This document shows, piece by piece, positions 1-9,500 of a stretch of 27,096 nucleotides of DNA. Position 1 is the first letter of the stretch; every line of letters starts with the position of its first letter. The notes under the pieces are model-generated. The model did no database searches, was not told where the DNA came from, and saw only the letters and a program-made list of their open reading frames with translations. A program made the position numbers and the translations under genes. The DNA comes from DAISIL01 sp036822015 (GTDB taxonomy: Bacteria; Bacteroidota; Bacteroidia; Cytophagales; Bernardetiaceae): positions 1-27,096 of the forward strand of contig DAISIL010000046.1 of the NCBI GenBank assembly GCA_036822015.1, in the 5' to 3' direction.

Positions 1-40
1 TCGTTCTGCCTGTTTCACTTCGTTACGTCATTTGAGCTAT

Positions 41-128
41 AGGGAAAGGTTTTAGCCGAAAAATAGCCAAACGGAATGGAGCGGAGCGCAATGGAGTAGG
101 CTATTTTTAGGCTAAAACCGTTTTTTTT
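41..128. repeat. Long imperfect palindrome (REP/MITE-like) upstream of the Roco gene
   Basis: Arms at 48-68 and 99-119 are reverse complements at 20 of 21 positions; the only mismatch is G58 against A109. They enclose a 30-nt purine-rich spacer that repeats GGAGCGGAGCGCAATGGAG-like units. The pairing resumes outside the arms: AGGGAAA at 41-47 faces a T tract and CCCT at 121-132, with a small bulge. In RNA this would be a long hairpin followed by eight T, so it could act as a terminator for a gene to the left as well as being a repeat. The remaining bases to 285 hold no convincing gene. Copy number in the genome cannot be judged from one copy. Confidence 0.6.
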
Positions 129-285
129 CCCTCCACGACGGGGCTGGTCCCGCTCCCCGCTCCTCGAAGCGTTATCACCTTTTGGCTCAGTCAGATTGTA
201 AATCCTACGATAGGTAGCTCGAACATCGCTACGGGTTTTGCGATTTTATTTTTATTTTGCGAAAAAAAACGACATCTTCCGTTCC

Positions 286-2586
286 ATGTCCATAGCCCAA
301 GCCTACCGCACGCTTTCTTACCACGATCGGGGTCTCGGTGATGCCGACCTCCCGCGTATATGGGCCGAGGCCCGCCAGGCAGGCGCACAGGTCTTGGACT
401 TGACCAAGAACCGCTTTTCCGAGGTCATCGTCCCCGACGACCTAAGGGAACTCGTGATGCTTGACCTGGGCTACAACCAAACCGCCCTACGCCTCGAGAT
501 CGGCGACCTGCCCCAGCTCCGTTATGTCTATGCGTATAAGAGCCACCTCAAAGCCTTTGCCGCTGGCAGCCTCCCCGAGCTACGGGAGATCAGCCTGGCC
601 GAGAACGAACTGCAACGCTTCGAGATCGACCTCCGTAAGCTGCCCAAGCTGGGCTATCTGCGGCTCAAAGACAACCCCGAGCTGAGCCAGCAGCTAGAGG
701 AGTCCATCTATGCGGGAAAAGACAACTGCTTCCCCGACTTCCAAAACTACCAGGCGGCCATCCATCGCTCGGGGAGCCAGCCCAACCACTTTGCTAAGGT
801 CATCCTGATCGGGAACGGACGGGTAGGCAAAACCTGCCTCTTTAATCGCCTGGTAAACAACCGCTTCGATCCCAACGAAAAATCCACCGACGGCATACAG
901 ATCGCCCGCGCCCGCCTGGGGGAAGAGAAAAGCGATAGCTTTGCGTACCTTCGGCAGTTGCTCACCGAACGTGGCTCGAGCTATGCCTTTCTCCAAAAGT
1001 TGCAGTTGAGTTTTTGGGATTTTGGGGGGCAGGACATCTACCATGCCACGCATCGGCTGTTCATGCGCACAAAGGCGGTCTTTGTCCTGGTCTGGGACTA
1101 CGACACCGAAAAAGACCTGCTGCCCAAACCTGACCCCGACCACCCCGAGTTTGTGTATCAGCCTTTTTCTTTGCGCTATTGGTTGAGCTATGCCCACGAA
1201 CTCGGGGAGCGCAGCCCCATCTTGATCGCCCAAACGAAGGCTGGCCTGCATGGCAAAAAGAACATCCAGGAAGTGCCACGTCATCAGTCGTTTGTGTTGG
1301 AGGATTTCCCGCAGGTCTTCTACGATGACCTCCATCTGGACGCTGCTTTTGATGATTGGTCGCTACAAGTGAATCGGCAGCGGAGGAAAAACGGCTTTTT
1401 GCGCCTGGTAGATGCCCTCCAGGAGGCCCTCGAGGAGATTCCCGAGATCAAGCAAGAGATCAGCAAGAGCTGGGTAGCGGTCAGGGACGAAATCTTGCGG
1501 CGCATCGAAAAGGGTGAGAAGTCACTTAGCCTGTCTGCTTATGCGTCCATCTGCGAAGAGGAGGGCGTACCTACGGTGAGTGCAGCCAAGCCCGAGTCGC
1601 TGACGCTGTTGGAGTTGTTGCACGCTTCGGGGGTGGTCTTTTATCGCAAAGGCTTGATGCAAAACAAAATCATCCTGGATCAGCAGTGGGCCATTGATGC
1701 CGTCTATGCTGTGCTGAATCGTCAAAGCAACCTTTACTACAAACTTTCGTCCCACCAGGGAGGCAAGTTTAGGCCGTCGGATTTGCAACCGGTTTGGGGA
1801 GCCTACGAGGCGCAAGAGCAGGCGTTGTTTTTGGACTTTATGAAAAGTTGCAAGATTTGTTTCGAGAAAGACGGATATTTTGTTGCGCCGGCTTTGCTCC
1901 CTCGGGAGCAGCCCGAGGTCGTGGAGGACTTTTTGGAGAGGAAAGATTTGTACCACCTTCGCTTTCGGCATAGCTACCTCCATGCGGGCATCCTGCAAAG
2001 CGTCTTGATCGAGATCGGCAACTCGGAGGACTACGAGCGGGCGACGATGTGGCAGCAAGGCGTATATCTGAAAGCCTCCCGGGAGGAAAGAGCCGTTTTG
2101 CAAGCCTTCCCCGAACGGCATACCCTCGAGCTAGCCGCCACAGAAAAAGCCCTCCTCAACAAATTTTGGAACAGCATCAACTCCGAAGAAGCCCCCGACT
2201 GGGATAGCATCAGCGTCTCTGCGGATGGGCGGCACTTCGTGCCATTGGATGTCTTACAAAAATGCCCCGCCGAAAACGCACAGGTACAAGCCGAAGATGG
2301 TACTTTTGTCCCGAAAGCCAAACTGAATATTTTCCTGAACCGTGAGACGCAGGTGAGTTTTAGACCAGATACCCCCACCCCTCGTGATCTCCTCAATGCA
2401 GGCAGGATCAAGGAAACCATCGAAGCCCTCGAGAAGCTAATCACCGATGCGGAGGACAGCAAAACACTTACCAGCTTATCGGCGCGTTATCACTTGCTTA
2501 TCAAGGAGAAGGGGACTTCAGATACCCGCGATTACGAAAAGAAAATGAACCAGGTCATCGACGAGTTAGCGGGTTTGTTGCCCTGA
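286..2586 (+). CDS. Roco family protein: LRR, Roc GTPase, COR, with C-terminal EAD11-like tail
   Basis: A 766-residue cytoplasmic Roco GTPase when started at ATG 286. A start 16 codons upstream is open but gives an AT-rich, non-conserved leader. Residues about 35-130 are short leucine-rich repeats. Roc follows: P-loop GNGRVGKT at 176-183 and switch II DFGGQ at 245-249. The usual NKxD position reads TKAG (317-320), so the aspartate that reads guanine is absent. COR spans roughly 375-590 (SWVAVRDEI near 395, then a winged-helix-like segment). A linker leads to residues about 697-766, an all-helical tail (RDLLNAGRIKETIEALEKL, then LSARYHLL) resembling the effector-associated domain EAD11 of bacterial conflict systems. 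Roc-COR assignment is secure; the tail assignment is recalled profile similarity. A tail of this kind would recruit a partner by like-with-like binding. No partner gene is adjacent. Confidence 0.9.
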   Translation: MSIAQAYRTLSYHDRGLGDADLPRIWAEARQAGAQVLDLTKNRFSEVIVPDDLRELVMLDLGYNQTALRLEIGDLPQLRYVYAYKSHLKAFAAGSLPELREISLAENELQRFEIDLRKLPKLGYLRLKDNPELSQQLEESIYAGKDNCFPDFQNYQAAIHRSGSQPNHFAKVILIGNGRVGKTCLFNRLVNNRFDPNEKSTDGIQIARARLGEEKSDSFAYLRQLLTERGSSYAFLQKLQLSFWDFGGQDIYHATHRLFMRTKAVFVLVWDYDTEKDLLPKPDPDHPEFVYQPFSLRYWLSYAHELGERSPILIAQTKAGLHGKKNIQEVPRHQSFVLEDFPQVFYDDLHLDAAFDDWSLQVNRQRRKNGFLRLVDALQEALEEIPEIKQEISKSWVAVRDEILRRIEKGEKSLSLSAYASICEEEGVPTVSAAKPESLTLLELLHASGVVFYRKGLMQNKIILDQQWAIDAVYAVLNRQSNLYYKLSSHQGGKFRPSDLQPVWGAYEAQEQALFLDFMKSCKICFEKDGYFVAPALLPREQPEVVEDFLERKDLYHLRFRHSYLHAGILQSVLIEIGNSEDYERATMWQQGVYLKASREERAVLQAFPERHTLELAATEKALLNKFWNSINSEEAPDWDSISVSADGRHFVPLDVLQKCPAENAQVQAEDGTFVPKAKLNIFLNRETQVSFRPDTPTPRDLLNAGRIKETIEALEKLITDAEDSKTLTSLSARYHLLIKEKGTSDTRDYEKKMNQVIDELAGLLP

Positions 2587-2601
2587 AAGGGCGGCGTTTC
2601 G

Positions 2602-2629
2602 TTGGTATTGTTTTTTTTGTGTAATTTTG
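2602..2629 (+). promoter_or_regulatory. Bacteroidota-type promoter of guaB
   Basis: TAATTTTG at 2622-2629 matches the TAnnTTTG element exactly. TTG at 2602-2604 lies 17 nt upstream as a -33 candidate. Transcription would start near 2635, leaving a 5' leader of about 25 nt before ATG 2661. Confidence 0.5.
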
Positions 2630-2660
2630 TCTGGCAAATCGTGAAACCCACTTATTTGCC

Positions 2661-4121
2661 ATGGACGAAAAATTCCTTTTTCAAGCACTCACCTACGATG
2701 ACGTGCTATTGGTGCCGAGTTATTCCGAGGTTTTGCCCCGAGATACCAGTACCCGCAGTTTCTTAACCCGCGACATCGCACTCAACATCCCCATCACGGC
2801 GGCGGCCATGGATACCGTTACCGAATCCGAGATGGCTATAGCGATGGCCCGAGAGGGCGGCATAGGCTTCATTCACAAGAACATGACCATCCGACAGCAG
2901 GCCGAGCAGGTGCGTAGGGTCAAGCGTTCGGAGAGTGGCATGATCCTCGACCCGATCACGCTGCACGCCCACAACACCCTAGCCGAAGCCAACCGCCTGA
3001 TGCAAGAACTCAAAATCGGTGGTATCCCCATCGTGGATGAGCAGCAGACCCTCATCGGGATCATCACCAACCGCGATTTGCGTTTCCAAAAGGATATGAC
3101 CGTGGCCGTGCAGGAGGTGATGACCAAAGAAAAGCTCGTAACCGCACCCGAGGGAGTCGATTTGAGCAAAGCCGAGGACATCCTGCAAGAGTTCAAAATT
3201 GAAAAGCTACCCATTGTCAATGACCACTACCAGTTGGTGGGTTTGATTACTTACAAGGATATTCTCAAAAAACGAGATCGCCCCAATGCCTGCAAAGATA
3301 GCTTTGGCCGCCTACGGGTGGGCGCTGCCGTCGGGATTACGCCTGACATTTTGGAGCGTGTGGAGGCACTCTGCCAGGCTGGCGTAGATGCCATCGGGAT
3401 AGACACGGCGCATGGGCATTCTAAGGGAGTGATTGCGGCTTTGCAGCGGGTCAAGGATCACTTTCCTGGGGTGGCTTTGGTGGTCGGGAACGTGGCTACG
3501 GCGGAGGGCGCACGTGCCTTGGCCAAAGCCGGCGCGGATGCCGTCAAAGTGGGTGTGGGCCCTGGAAGTATCTGTACCACAAGGATTATTGCTGGTATCG
3601 GGATGCCCCAGCTCTCTGCCGTTTATGAGGCAGCTAAGGGACTGAAGGGCTATGATGTTCCGATTATTGCCGATGGTGGCATTCGTTTTTCGGGAGATGT
3701 AACCAAAGCGATTGCGGCTGGGGCAAGCTCGGTGATGATCGGTTCGTTGCTGGCCGGCACGGATGAGGCACCTGGCGAGATGATTATTTATGAAGGGCGA
3801 AAGTTCAAATATTATCGCGGTATGGGATCATTGGAGGCCATGGAGGATGGATCTAAGGATCGCTATTTTCAGGATGCCGAGGATGACATCAAAAAACTTG
3901 TTCCCGAAGGGATCACGGGTCGCGTTCCCTACAAAGGCAAGGCAGCCGAGGTCTTGTACCAGATGGTGGGCGGTCTCAAGGCGGGTATGGGCTACTGTGG
4001 GGCGGCGGATATTGCGGCTTTGCAGCAGGCAAAATTCATCCAGATCACCTCTGCGGGTGTCCGCGAAAGCCATCCCCACGATGTGTTGATTACCCGCGAA
4101 GCACCAAATTATAGCCGGTAA
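2661..4121 (+). CDS. guaB: Inosine-5'-monophosphate dehydrogenase
   Basis: IMPDH oxidises IMP to XMP with NAD+, the committed step of guanine nucleotide synthesis. The 486 residues match the usual bacterial length. The N-terminal segment has the DDVLLVPSYSEVLP and AAMDTVTE signatures. Two CBS domains, inserted in the barrel, occupy about residues 94-205 (DPITLHAH..., then a second one after VMTKEKLVTAPEG). The catalytic loop GPGSICTTRI places the nucleophile at Cys305, the same number as in E. coli. ADGGIRFSGDVTKAIAAGA binds phosphate, and YRGMGSLEAM plus SKDRYFQ belong to the mobile flap region. ATG 2661 is preceded by a good Bacteroidota promoter. The AraC-type gene follows after 4 nt, so the two are probably co-transcribed. 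Confidence 0.98.
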   Translation: MDEKFLFQALTYDDVLLVPSYSEVLPRDTSTRSFLTRDIALNIPITAAAMDTVTESEMAIAMAREGGIGFIHKNMTIRQQAEQVRRVKRSESGMILDPITLHAHNTLAEANRLMQELKIGGIPIVDEQQTLIGIITNRDLRFQKDMTVAVQEVMTKEKLVTAPEGVDLSKAEDILQEFKIEKLPIVNDHYQLVGLITYKDILKKRDRPNACKDSFGRLRVGAAVGITPDILERVEALCQAGVDAIGIDTAHGHSKGVIAALQRVKDHFPGVALVVGNVATAEGARALAKAGADAVKVGVGPGSICTTRIIAGIGMPQLSAVYEAAKGLKGYDVPIIADGGIRFSGDVTKAIAAGASSVMIGSLLAGTDEAPGEMIIYEGRKFKYYRGMGSLEAMEDGSKDRYFQDAEDDIKKLVPEGITGRVPYKGKAAEVLYQMVGGLKAGMGYCGAADIAALQQAKFIQITSAGVRESHPHDVLITREAPNYSR

Positions 4122-4125
4122 AGAC

Positions 4126-4872
4126 TTGTTTTACAATGAGTTTACGCCTTCATCTGATCTTTGCTTTGGCATTGCCGCTTACTGGGTCTTTGATCTCTCG
4201 GGCGTATCGGGAAATCATCGCTTTGTTGTACCACCGGAGGGCTGTTTGAGCCTTTTGGTGGTAGAGCAGTCCCCTGGGCAGGTGGTACACGTGGAGTTGT
4301 ATGCACCCAGACTTGGACTTCACGAAGTTGATATTTGGGGAGGAATGCGGTATTGGGGAGTGCGTTTTTATCCGGGAGCTTTTGCTTGTTTTTGGGATAT
4401 TTCTTGTAAGGCAGTCGTTGAGGCAGGAAATATACCTTTATCGCCTGATGATTTCTTTCAATTTTCAGATCAGGATACGGTCAATATTCAATCTATCGAA
4501 AGCTGGCTCCGTCAGCGCGTTCGCCGGAAGCCCGATGAGCAAGTACAAAAAGTTGTGGGCTATCTTATGGAGCAGCCAGACGGCCCGCGATTGGATGAGC
4601 TATTGAATGTCGTTCATATTGGAAAACGACAGCTACAAAGGCGATTTTTGAAAGAAACAGGACTTACTATGAAATCCTATATCCGCATCCTACGCGCCCG
4701 TAAGGCTCTCCGACAACTTTTATCGCAAACCAAAACGCTGGATATTGTACACGACCTGGGTTATTACGATCAGGCGCACTTGATCCACGAATTGGGACAG
4801 CTCCTGGGGCGTACCCCTACGGAGATCAAAGCCGACTATCAGAGGATCAAGCAGGGAAATGTGATTTGGTAA
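4126..4872 (+). CDS. AraC-family transcriptional regulator with DUF6597-like sensor domain
   Basis: A 248-residue regulator. The N-terminal half (about 10-100) has the pattern PPEGCLSLLV followed by WGVRFYPGAF, typical of the DUF6597-type sensor domain found in AraC regulators. The C-terminal half carries two helix-turn-helices, at about 155-179 and 204-235 (TLDIVHDLGYYDQAHLIHEL, then GRTPTEIK). The frame has no ATG: it opens after a TGA at 4087-4089 and the first plausible initiator is TTG at 4126, 4 nt after the guaB stop. The ATG at 4136 is out of frame. This fits translational coupling to guaB. The ligand and targets cannot be read from sequence; the neighbouring guaB and the exported protein downstream are candidates. 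Confidence 0.88.
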   Translation: MFYNEFTPSSDLCFGIAAYWVFDLSGVSGNHRFVVPPEGCLSLLVVEQSPGQVVHVELYAPRLGLHEVDIWGGMRYWGVRFYPGAFACFWDISCKAVVEAGNIPLSPDDFFQFSDQDTVNIQSIESWLRQRVRRKPDEQVQKVVGYLMEQPDGPRLDELLNVVHIGKRQLQRRFLKETGLTMKSYIRILRARKALRQLLSQTKTLDIVHDLGYYDQAHLIHELGQLLGRTPTEIKADYQRIKQGNVIW

Positions 4873-4944
4873 GATGACACTTTTTTACAAGACAAGAGGA
4901 GAACTTAGGGCGATCTTTGTCGGATCAACAGATGTTTTTTTGAG

Positions 4945-5613
4945 ATGCGATATTTGCTACTTTGCCTTTTTCTTTGGGCGTTTTGTGCTGCCCAGGCCCA
5001 GGACGCGCCGCGTTTTCGTTGGGGAGGTCTGGGTTACACCTACGCCGGTCTGGGTTATACCCAATTTTCGGATCTAGCTGTATCTACGTCGGCCAATGGA
5101 TTTTCTTTTGGTGGGGGTGGTTTTCTGTTGCTTGGTCAGCGATGGATACTCATGGGGCAGGGACACGGTACACTTCCAAGCACCAAACGTACAGCAAATC
5201 AGGAGATCAGCTATACTTATGGCGGTGGTGGCTTCAACTTAGGTTATGCACTCTACAATGCCAAACATTGGCTGGCATTCCCGAGCGTAGGACTGGGAGG
5301 AAGCGCAGCTATCCTGACGATGAAGAATGAAGGAAGCATTCCTTTATCTTTTGGCGATCAGATAGTTGCCAGAGGCATGAAGCGAGATTTTGAATTGCCT
5401 GCTACCTATCTTGATTTCAACTTTAACATCCATCGCTTGTTGCCCATCGGTGAGGGCTTAGGAGGTTTTTCGTTGGGGCTAACGGCTGGCTATATGCTTG
5501 GGCTTTCCCGGGAAAACTGGCAAGGCGTTGCCGATCTGCCTACCTCGAGCATTCGGCAGTTTTATGTGCGTATATGCTTGGGGGGCGGTGGATTTGTGGC
5601 AGTTAGCCCATGA
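4945..5613 (+). CDS. Exported glycine-rich barrel-like protein of unknown function
   Basis: A 222-residue protein with a classic signal peptide (MRYLLLCLFLWAFCAAQAQ, probable cleavage after AQA). The mature part alternates aromatic and glycine-rich strands (GGLGYTYAGLGYTQFSD, FSFGGGGFLLLGQRW, YTYGGGGFNLGYALYN, FSLGLTAGYMLGL), as expected of a small outer-membrane or periplasmic beta-barrel. It ends with IRQFYVRICLGGGGF plus five residues. The family is not identified. A GATCTTTG motif at 4912-4919 could be a weak -7 element. The last 11 bases overlap the 3' end of the convergent fabI gene, so no terminator separates them. Confidence 0.7.
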   Translation: MRYLLLCLFLWAFCAAQAQDAPRFRWGGLGYTYAGLGYTQFSDLAVSTSANGFSFGGGGFLLLGQRWILMGQGHGTLPSTKRTANQEISYTYGGGGFNLGYALYNAKHWLAFPSVGLGGSAAILTMKNEGSIPLSFGDQIVARGMKRDFELPATYLDFNFNIHRLLPIGEGLGGFSLGLTAGYMLGLSRENWQGVADLPTSSIRQFYVRICLGGGGFVAVSP

Positions 5614-6427
5614 TGTGGTAGCCCCCATCGACGTGCCGAATTTCTCCCGTGATGCGGCTGTTGGGTCTGAACAGATGAATAATTTCTTCGGCTAAGTCCT
5701 CCGGGGTGGCATTGCCGAGAGGGCTTACCTGTTCAGACCTTTCAAAATCTTCTATGCGTAAGGTAGCATTGCCTGCCTTGCTGCCCATGTATGGCGAAAA
5801 TCGAATACAATTTACGCGCGTGCCGTTCTTTCGTCCCATCTCATCGGCTAGTTCTACGGTTATGCGTTCGAGGGCTGCTTTGGCGATGCTGATGTTGCGA
5901 TAAGGATGAAAACTCACCCGCTCAGCAGCTATGTAGCTTAGAGAGCAGATGGATGCCCCTGCATTGAGCAGTTGTTTTTTTTCGAGGGCTTGAATGATTT
6001 CGATCAGTGAGAAAGCCGAAACTTGCATGGTTTCCCAAAAATCCTCGCGGCTGACCTCCAGGAGCGGCTTTACTTGCTTCTGCCGTATGGTTTTATCCAT
6101 GGCGATTGCGTGTAAGAATCCATCAAAACATATCCCCGCTGCCTGCATCTGCATACAAAAGTCCTGGATGGTCGCGGGTAAGGTTACGTCCAGGACGGCA
6201 GTAGGTGTTGATTTTCCCAAGACTTGATGCACATTGGTTTCAAAATCTAAAAAATTTTTTTGCAAAAAGTCTCTCGATTTGGATGCTAAATTTTTGTGGT
6301 GTGAACTTACGCCTAGTCCCGTACAGACGACCTGGCCGCCATAGGCTTGGATACCTTGGGCCGTGTACATGGCCAGTGAATGTTGATCGGCAATACCTGT
6401 AATCAAAAACGTTTTGCCCTCGAGCAT
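5603..6427 (-). CDS. fabI: Enoyl-[acyl-carrier-protein] reductase (NADH), FabI type
   Basis: FabI reduces trans-2-enoyl-ACP in the last step of each fatty-acid elongation cycle. The 274-residue short-chain dehydrogenase opens with GKTFLITGIADQHSLA, the FabI form of the cofactor-binding loop. The catalytic pattern is SY165 (the E. coli Tyr146 equivalent), then Tyr176 and Lys183 in YRNISIAK, that is Tyr-x6-Lys. The C-terminus ITGEIRHVDGGYHIMG is diagnostic. The start ATG (6425-6427) sits exactly where homologues begin. The sequence between residues 40 and 70 is less familiar, so this may be a divergent paralogue. It lies 94 nt after the AsmA-like gene on the same strand, and no promoter or terminator is visible between them. 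Confidence 0.88.
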   Translation of the reverse strand: MLEGKTFLITGIADQHSLAMYTAQGIQAYGGQVVCTGLGVSSHHKNLASKSRDFLQKNFLDFETNVHQVLGKSTPTAVLDVTLPATIQDFCMQMQAAGICFDGFLHAIAMDKTIRQKQVKPLLEVSREDFWETMQVSAFSLIEIIQALEKKQLLNAGASICSLSYIAAERVSFHPYRNISIAKAALERITVELADEMGRKNGTRVNCIRFSPYMGSKAGNATLRIEDFERSEQVSPLGNATPEDLAEEIIHLFRPNSRITGEIRHVDGGYHIMG

Positions 6428-6521
6428 GAGAAGAATTGGGTTTGAAGAAAGAAGTAGAAAAATAGGTATAGCGTCAGGTAGTGTATGTAAAAGTTTGGCA
6501 AGTTACTAAAATAACCATATT

Positions 6522-9500
6522 TTATTTGCCTTTTTCTCCTTTTCCTATCTTAAAGTCAAAATCATCCGGTGTACCGAAGACCTGAATACGCAAGAGCATT
6601 TCGTTTTTGTCTGCTTGCTCAATAAGCTCCTCACCTGAACTTCCTTGTCCACTGTTTTTCTTTTTAAATAACGCATTCCAGGCCGCCCGTTTAACTAAGC
6701 GAAAAGGCACTTCAACCAAATAATCCATTTGCAGATCACGAGCAAAGTCTTGTTTGCCTGAAATGAACAGATAGCCTAAGGTAGAGGCAATTTCCATGCG
6801 TGGAATATCAACCCTTCCATTTTTGATGTCGAAGACATTGGTCAGTTTTCCAAATCGAACATTTTTTAAGTCTTTGTCTCCCATGTAGTTAGCTAACAAC
6901 TCAAAAGGTGGGAAATGCACCAAACTACCATCTTTGATGGTTAGCTCTGCGTGTGCTTCGATTTGGTTTAGGTAAGGGGTCAGATCGGTATGTACGCGCA
7001 CCTTAGCGCGCACTTGTCCACTCAAACGCCCGTGTATGTTTTCTTGAAGTAGATAGTCTTGTCCAAAATTATCAAATTTAAAAAACAACTGGTCAATATC
7101 TGTATTTTCTAAACGCATATCACTAGACAAATAAATATTTTCAGGATTTGATCCATCAAAATAACCTTTCATTTGTATATGTCCGTCGGCTGCATCAAAG
7201 TCTAGTTGGTCTATGTATAAGTAGTGGTTGGTGGTCGTGTGCATATCAGCTTGAATATTCTTGAGATGGTATTTGTGGTAAACCAATTCTCCAATAGTAG
7301 CCTTCAACTTTGCATTCGGAAAAGGAATTGTAAAAATATTGAAAATGCTATCGTGATTTACTCTAACGGCTGTATCTGATGTAGATTCTTCATAACTTAG
7401 TAGTTGATCCATGTCAAGGTATCGAGATCGTATCTGTAATGTTCCCTTGTCTTCTTTCATGCTATCGAAGAAGTTGTATAAGGTAGCATCAAATGCTATA
7501 TCCGATTTGCCTAGCCGTGCTTTTGCGTGGCGCAGGTGTAAGACACTATCTTTGATGGATAGTTCACCATGAATATTTTCAAATTTTAGTTGATGATAGC
7601 GAAATTTTCCATGTAAGTCTTCAACTTTAATATATGTATCAGTCAGTAAGTTACCCTGTAAGAAGTGTGTTCCTGTGGATTCGACTTGAAAAATTACTTC
7701 AAAACCTTCTACCTGTTCATCTTTGTACTCCTCGGGCAGATAATTGATCCCCTTGTAGGTGAAGAGGTCTTTGGGGATGAGCTTTTGGGCTGTAACATCC
7801 ATGTGCATACGTACTATTTCGGGTTTGCCTGTCCCGAGAAGAGCTGGGTAATTATTCAGGCTACCCTTTAAATCAATATCACTTTTATCAATATTGCCAA
7901 AGAAACGCTTTATTATTAAGTTTTTGTTATCAATAACAAAATCTGCATGAAAATCACGAAATAGATGGGCGTAATGACGAAGTCGAAATTCAAGGCTATC
8001 AATCAGAAACTCCCCTTGTGGGATCGTACCTGACTGACGTATGTATTGGGTATTGGTCAAGAAGCGAGTATGCAGTGTCAGATCACTTATTACTTCGTTC
8101 GCTTGGTTGCTCCATGTGCTATCAAAGGAGAGCAACAAAGGTAAGTTCAGTTTATGAGCCTTTATTTGGAGGACGGCGGTAACATCTGCATCATTGCCAT
8201 GCAATAAATCACCAACATTGGATAGCAGACCTTTTATACTTAGATCAGAATCTTCTACACGCAAATCAAATTTATCAATTTTAAAAGCACCATCTACTAA
8301 GCTCAATGTAGCATTAAATTCGTGTATTGGATGTGGATAGTAGGTGGGCGCAAAGAAGTGTACATTTTCCAGCAAAATTCGACTATCTGTACCATCCTTG
8401 AGCTTTCCGATCAACCCTTCTGTATCGTTATACTCCAAAAGCTCATCAATGGTCATATCTATTTTTATTCGTCCTCCAATTTCTTCAAATAATGAAAGAT
8501 CAATAAGTTCGCGAAGCGATACTAGATCAAGATCAGCGTGTAGATCAATGGAAAAATGAGGATCATCAAAGTTTTGGATGTGGAAACCGCCCTTGATCCA
8601 ACTATCCTCTGGTTTACCGCTAAGATTTTCAAGGTATAGCTCGGAGGTACGCAGACTACGCGCTTCTCCATTGGTAAAGAAACCAGAAAAACTTAAATCA
8701 CGAATGGATTTATTAGCATCAGGATTGATAAAGCTTGCATTCTTGCAACCAAACTCAATTTCAATTTTTGGGACAGTATCCAAAATGCCGCCCTGAATTT
8801 TGCCCCGAAAATATACCTCGCCTTCATTGCGGTAACGCTCTAACTTTTGATAAACTTCTGCTGGTGCAAAGGATGTAAGTAATTTAAAATCAGGTTTTTG
8901 ACCACTTATGTCAAGATTAAGTTCAAAGTCATCTTTGAGGGTAAGCCCACCGTAGGCCGAAAATACTCCTCCTTCAATTTCGAGTTGTGCCTTTTGGATG
9001 CTCAGATGGTCATCGGCATATACGAGATCGGAAAAAACGCGAATATGCTTTTCTGTAAAAAAGTGAAGATCATGTAAACCAATATCTATTATTTGCAAAT
9101 CCAGGGCTACGTGTGTAGTTAGTTGTTGAGCATTTTGCGTGAAGCTACCGCTCAACTGTTCAATATTTATTTTGACGTGCTGCTCCGTAACGGCATCTGT
9201 TTTTTCTAGGGTTACATTTTTTATTTCAATAGATTGCAAATCTACTGCTATCAGGCGCTCATCAAGGCTGTCTGTTTCATTTTCTTCTTTTAAGCCTTTT
9301 GCTATCAAAAGGTTAATGTTACCATCTTGATCCCGCTTGATGTGTAGATTCCCATCTTGCACAATGATTTTTTTGACTTGATAATTACCTCGTAGTAGTT
9401 CCCAGGCATTAAAGCCTACATAAACATGATGAAAATTATAAATTTTTTCCCTTTGATCTTTATCAGTATAAAAATTTAGATCGCTTAGATCAATAGAAAT

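Noticed and set aside
694..1335. 213-codon open frame on the minus strand within the Roco gene
   Set aside because: It is antisense to the Roc domain with conserved GTPase motifs in the other frame, and its product has no recognisable features.
2580..2618. Possible terminator after the Roco gene (GCCCT-GAA-AGGGC and a later T run)
   Set aside because: The stem is only 5 bp and the T run begins 18 nt after it, where it belongs to the guaB promoter spacer.
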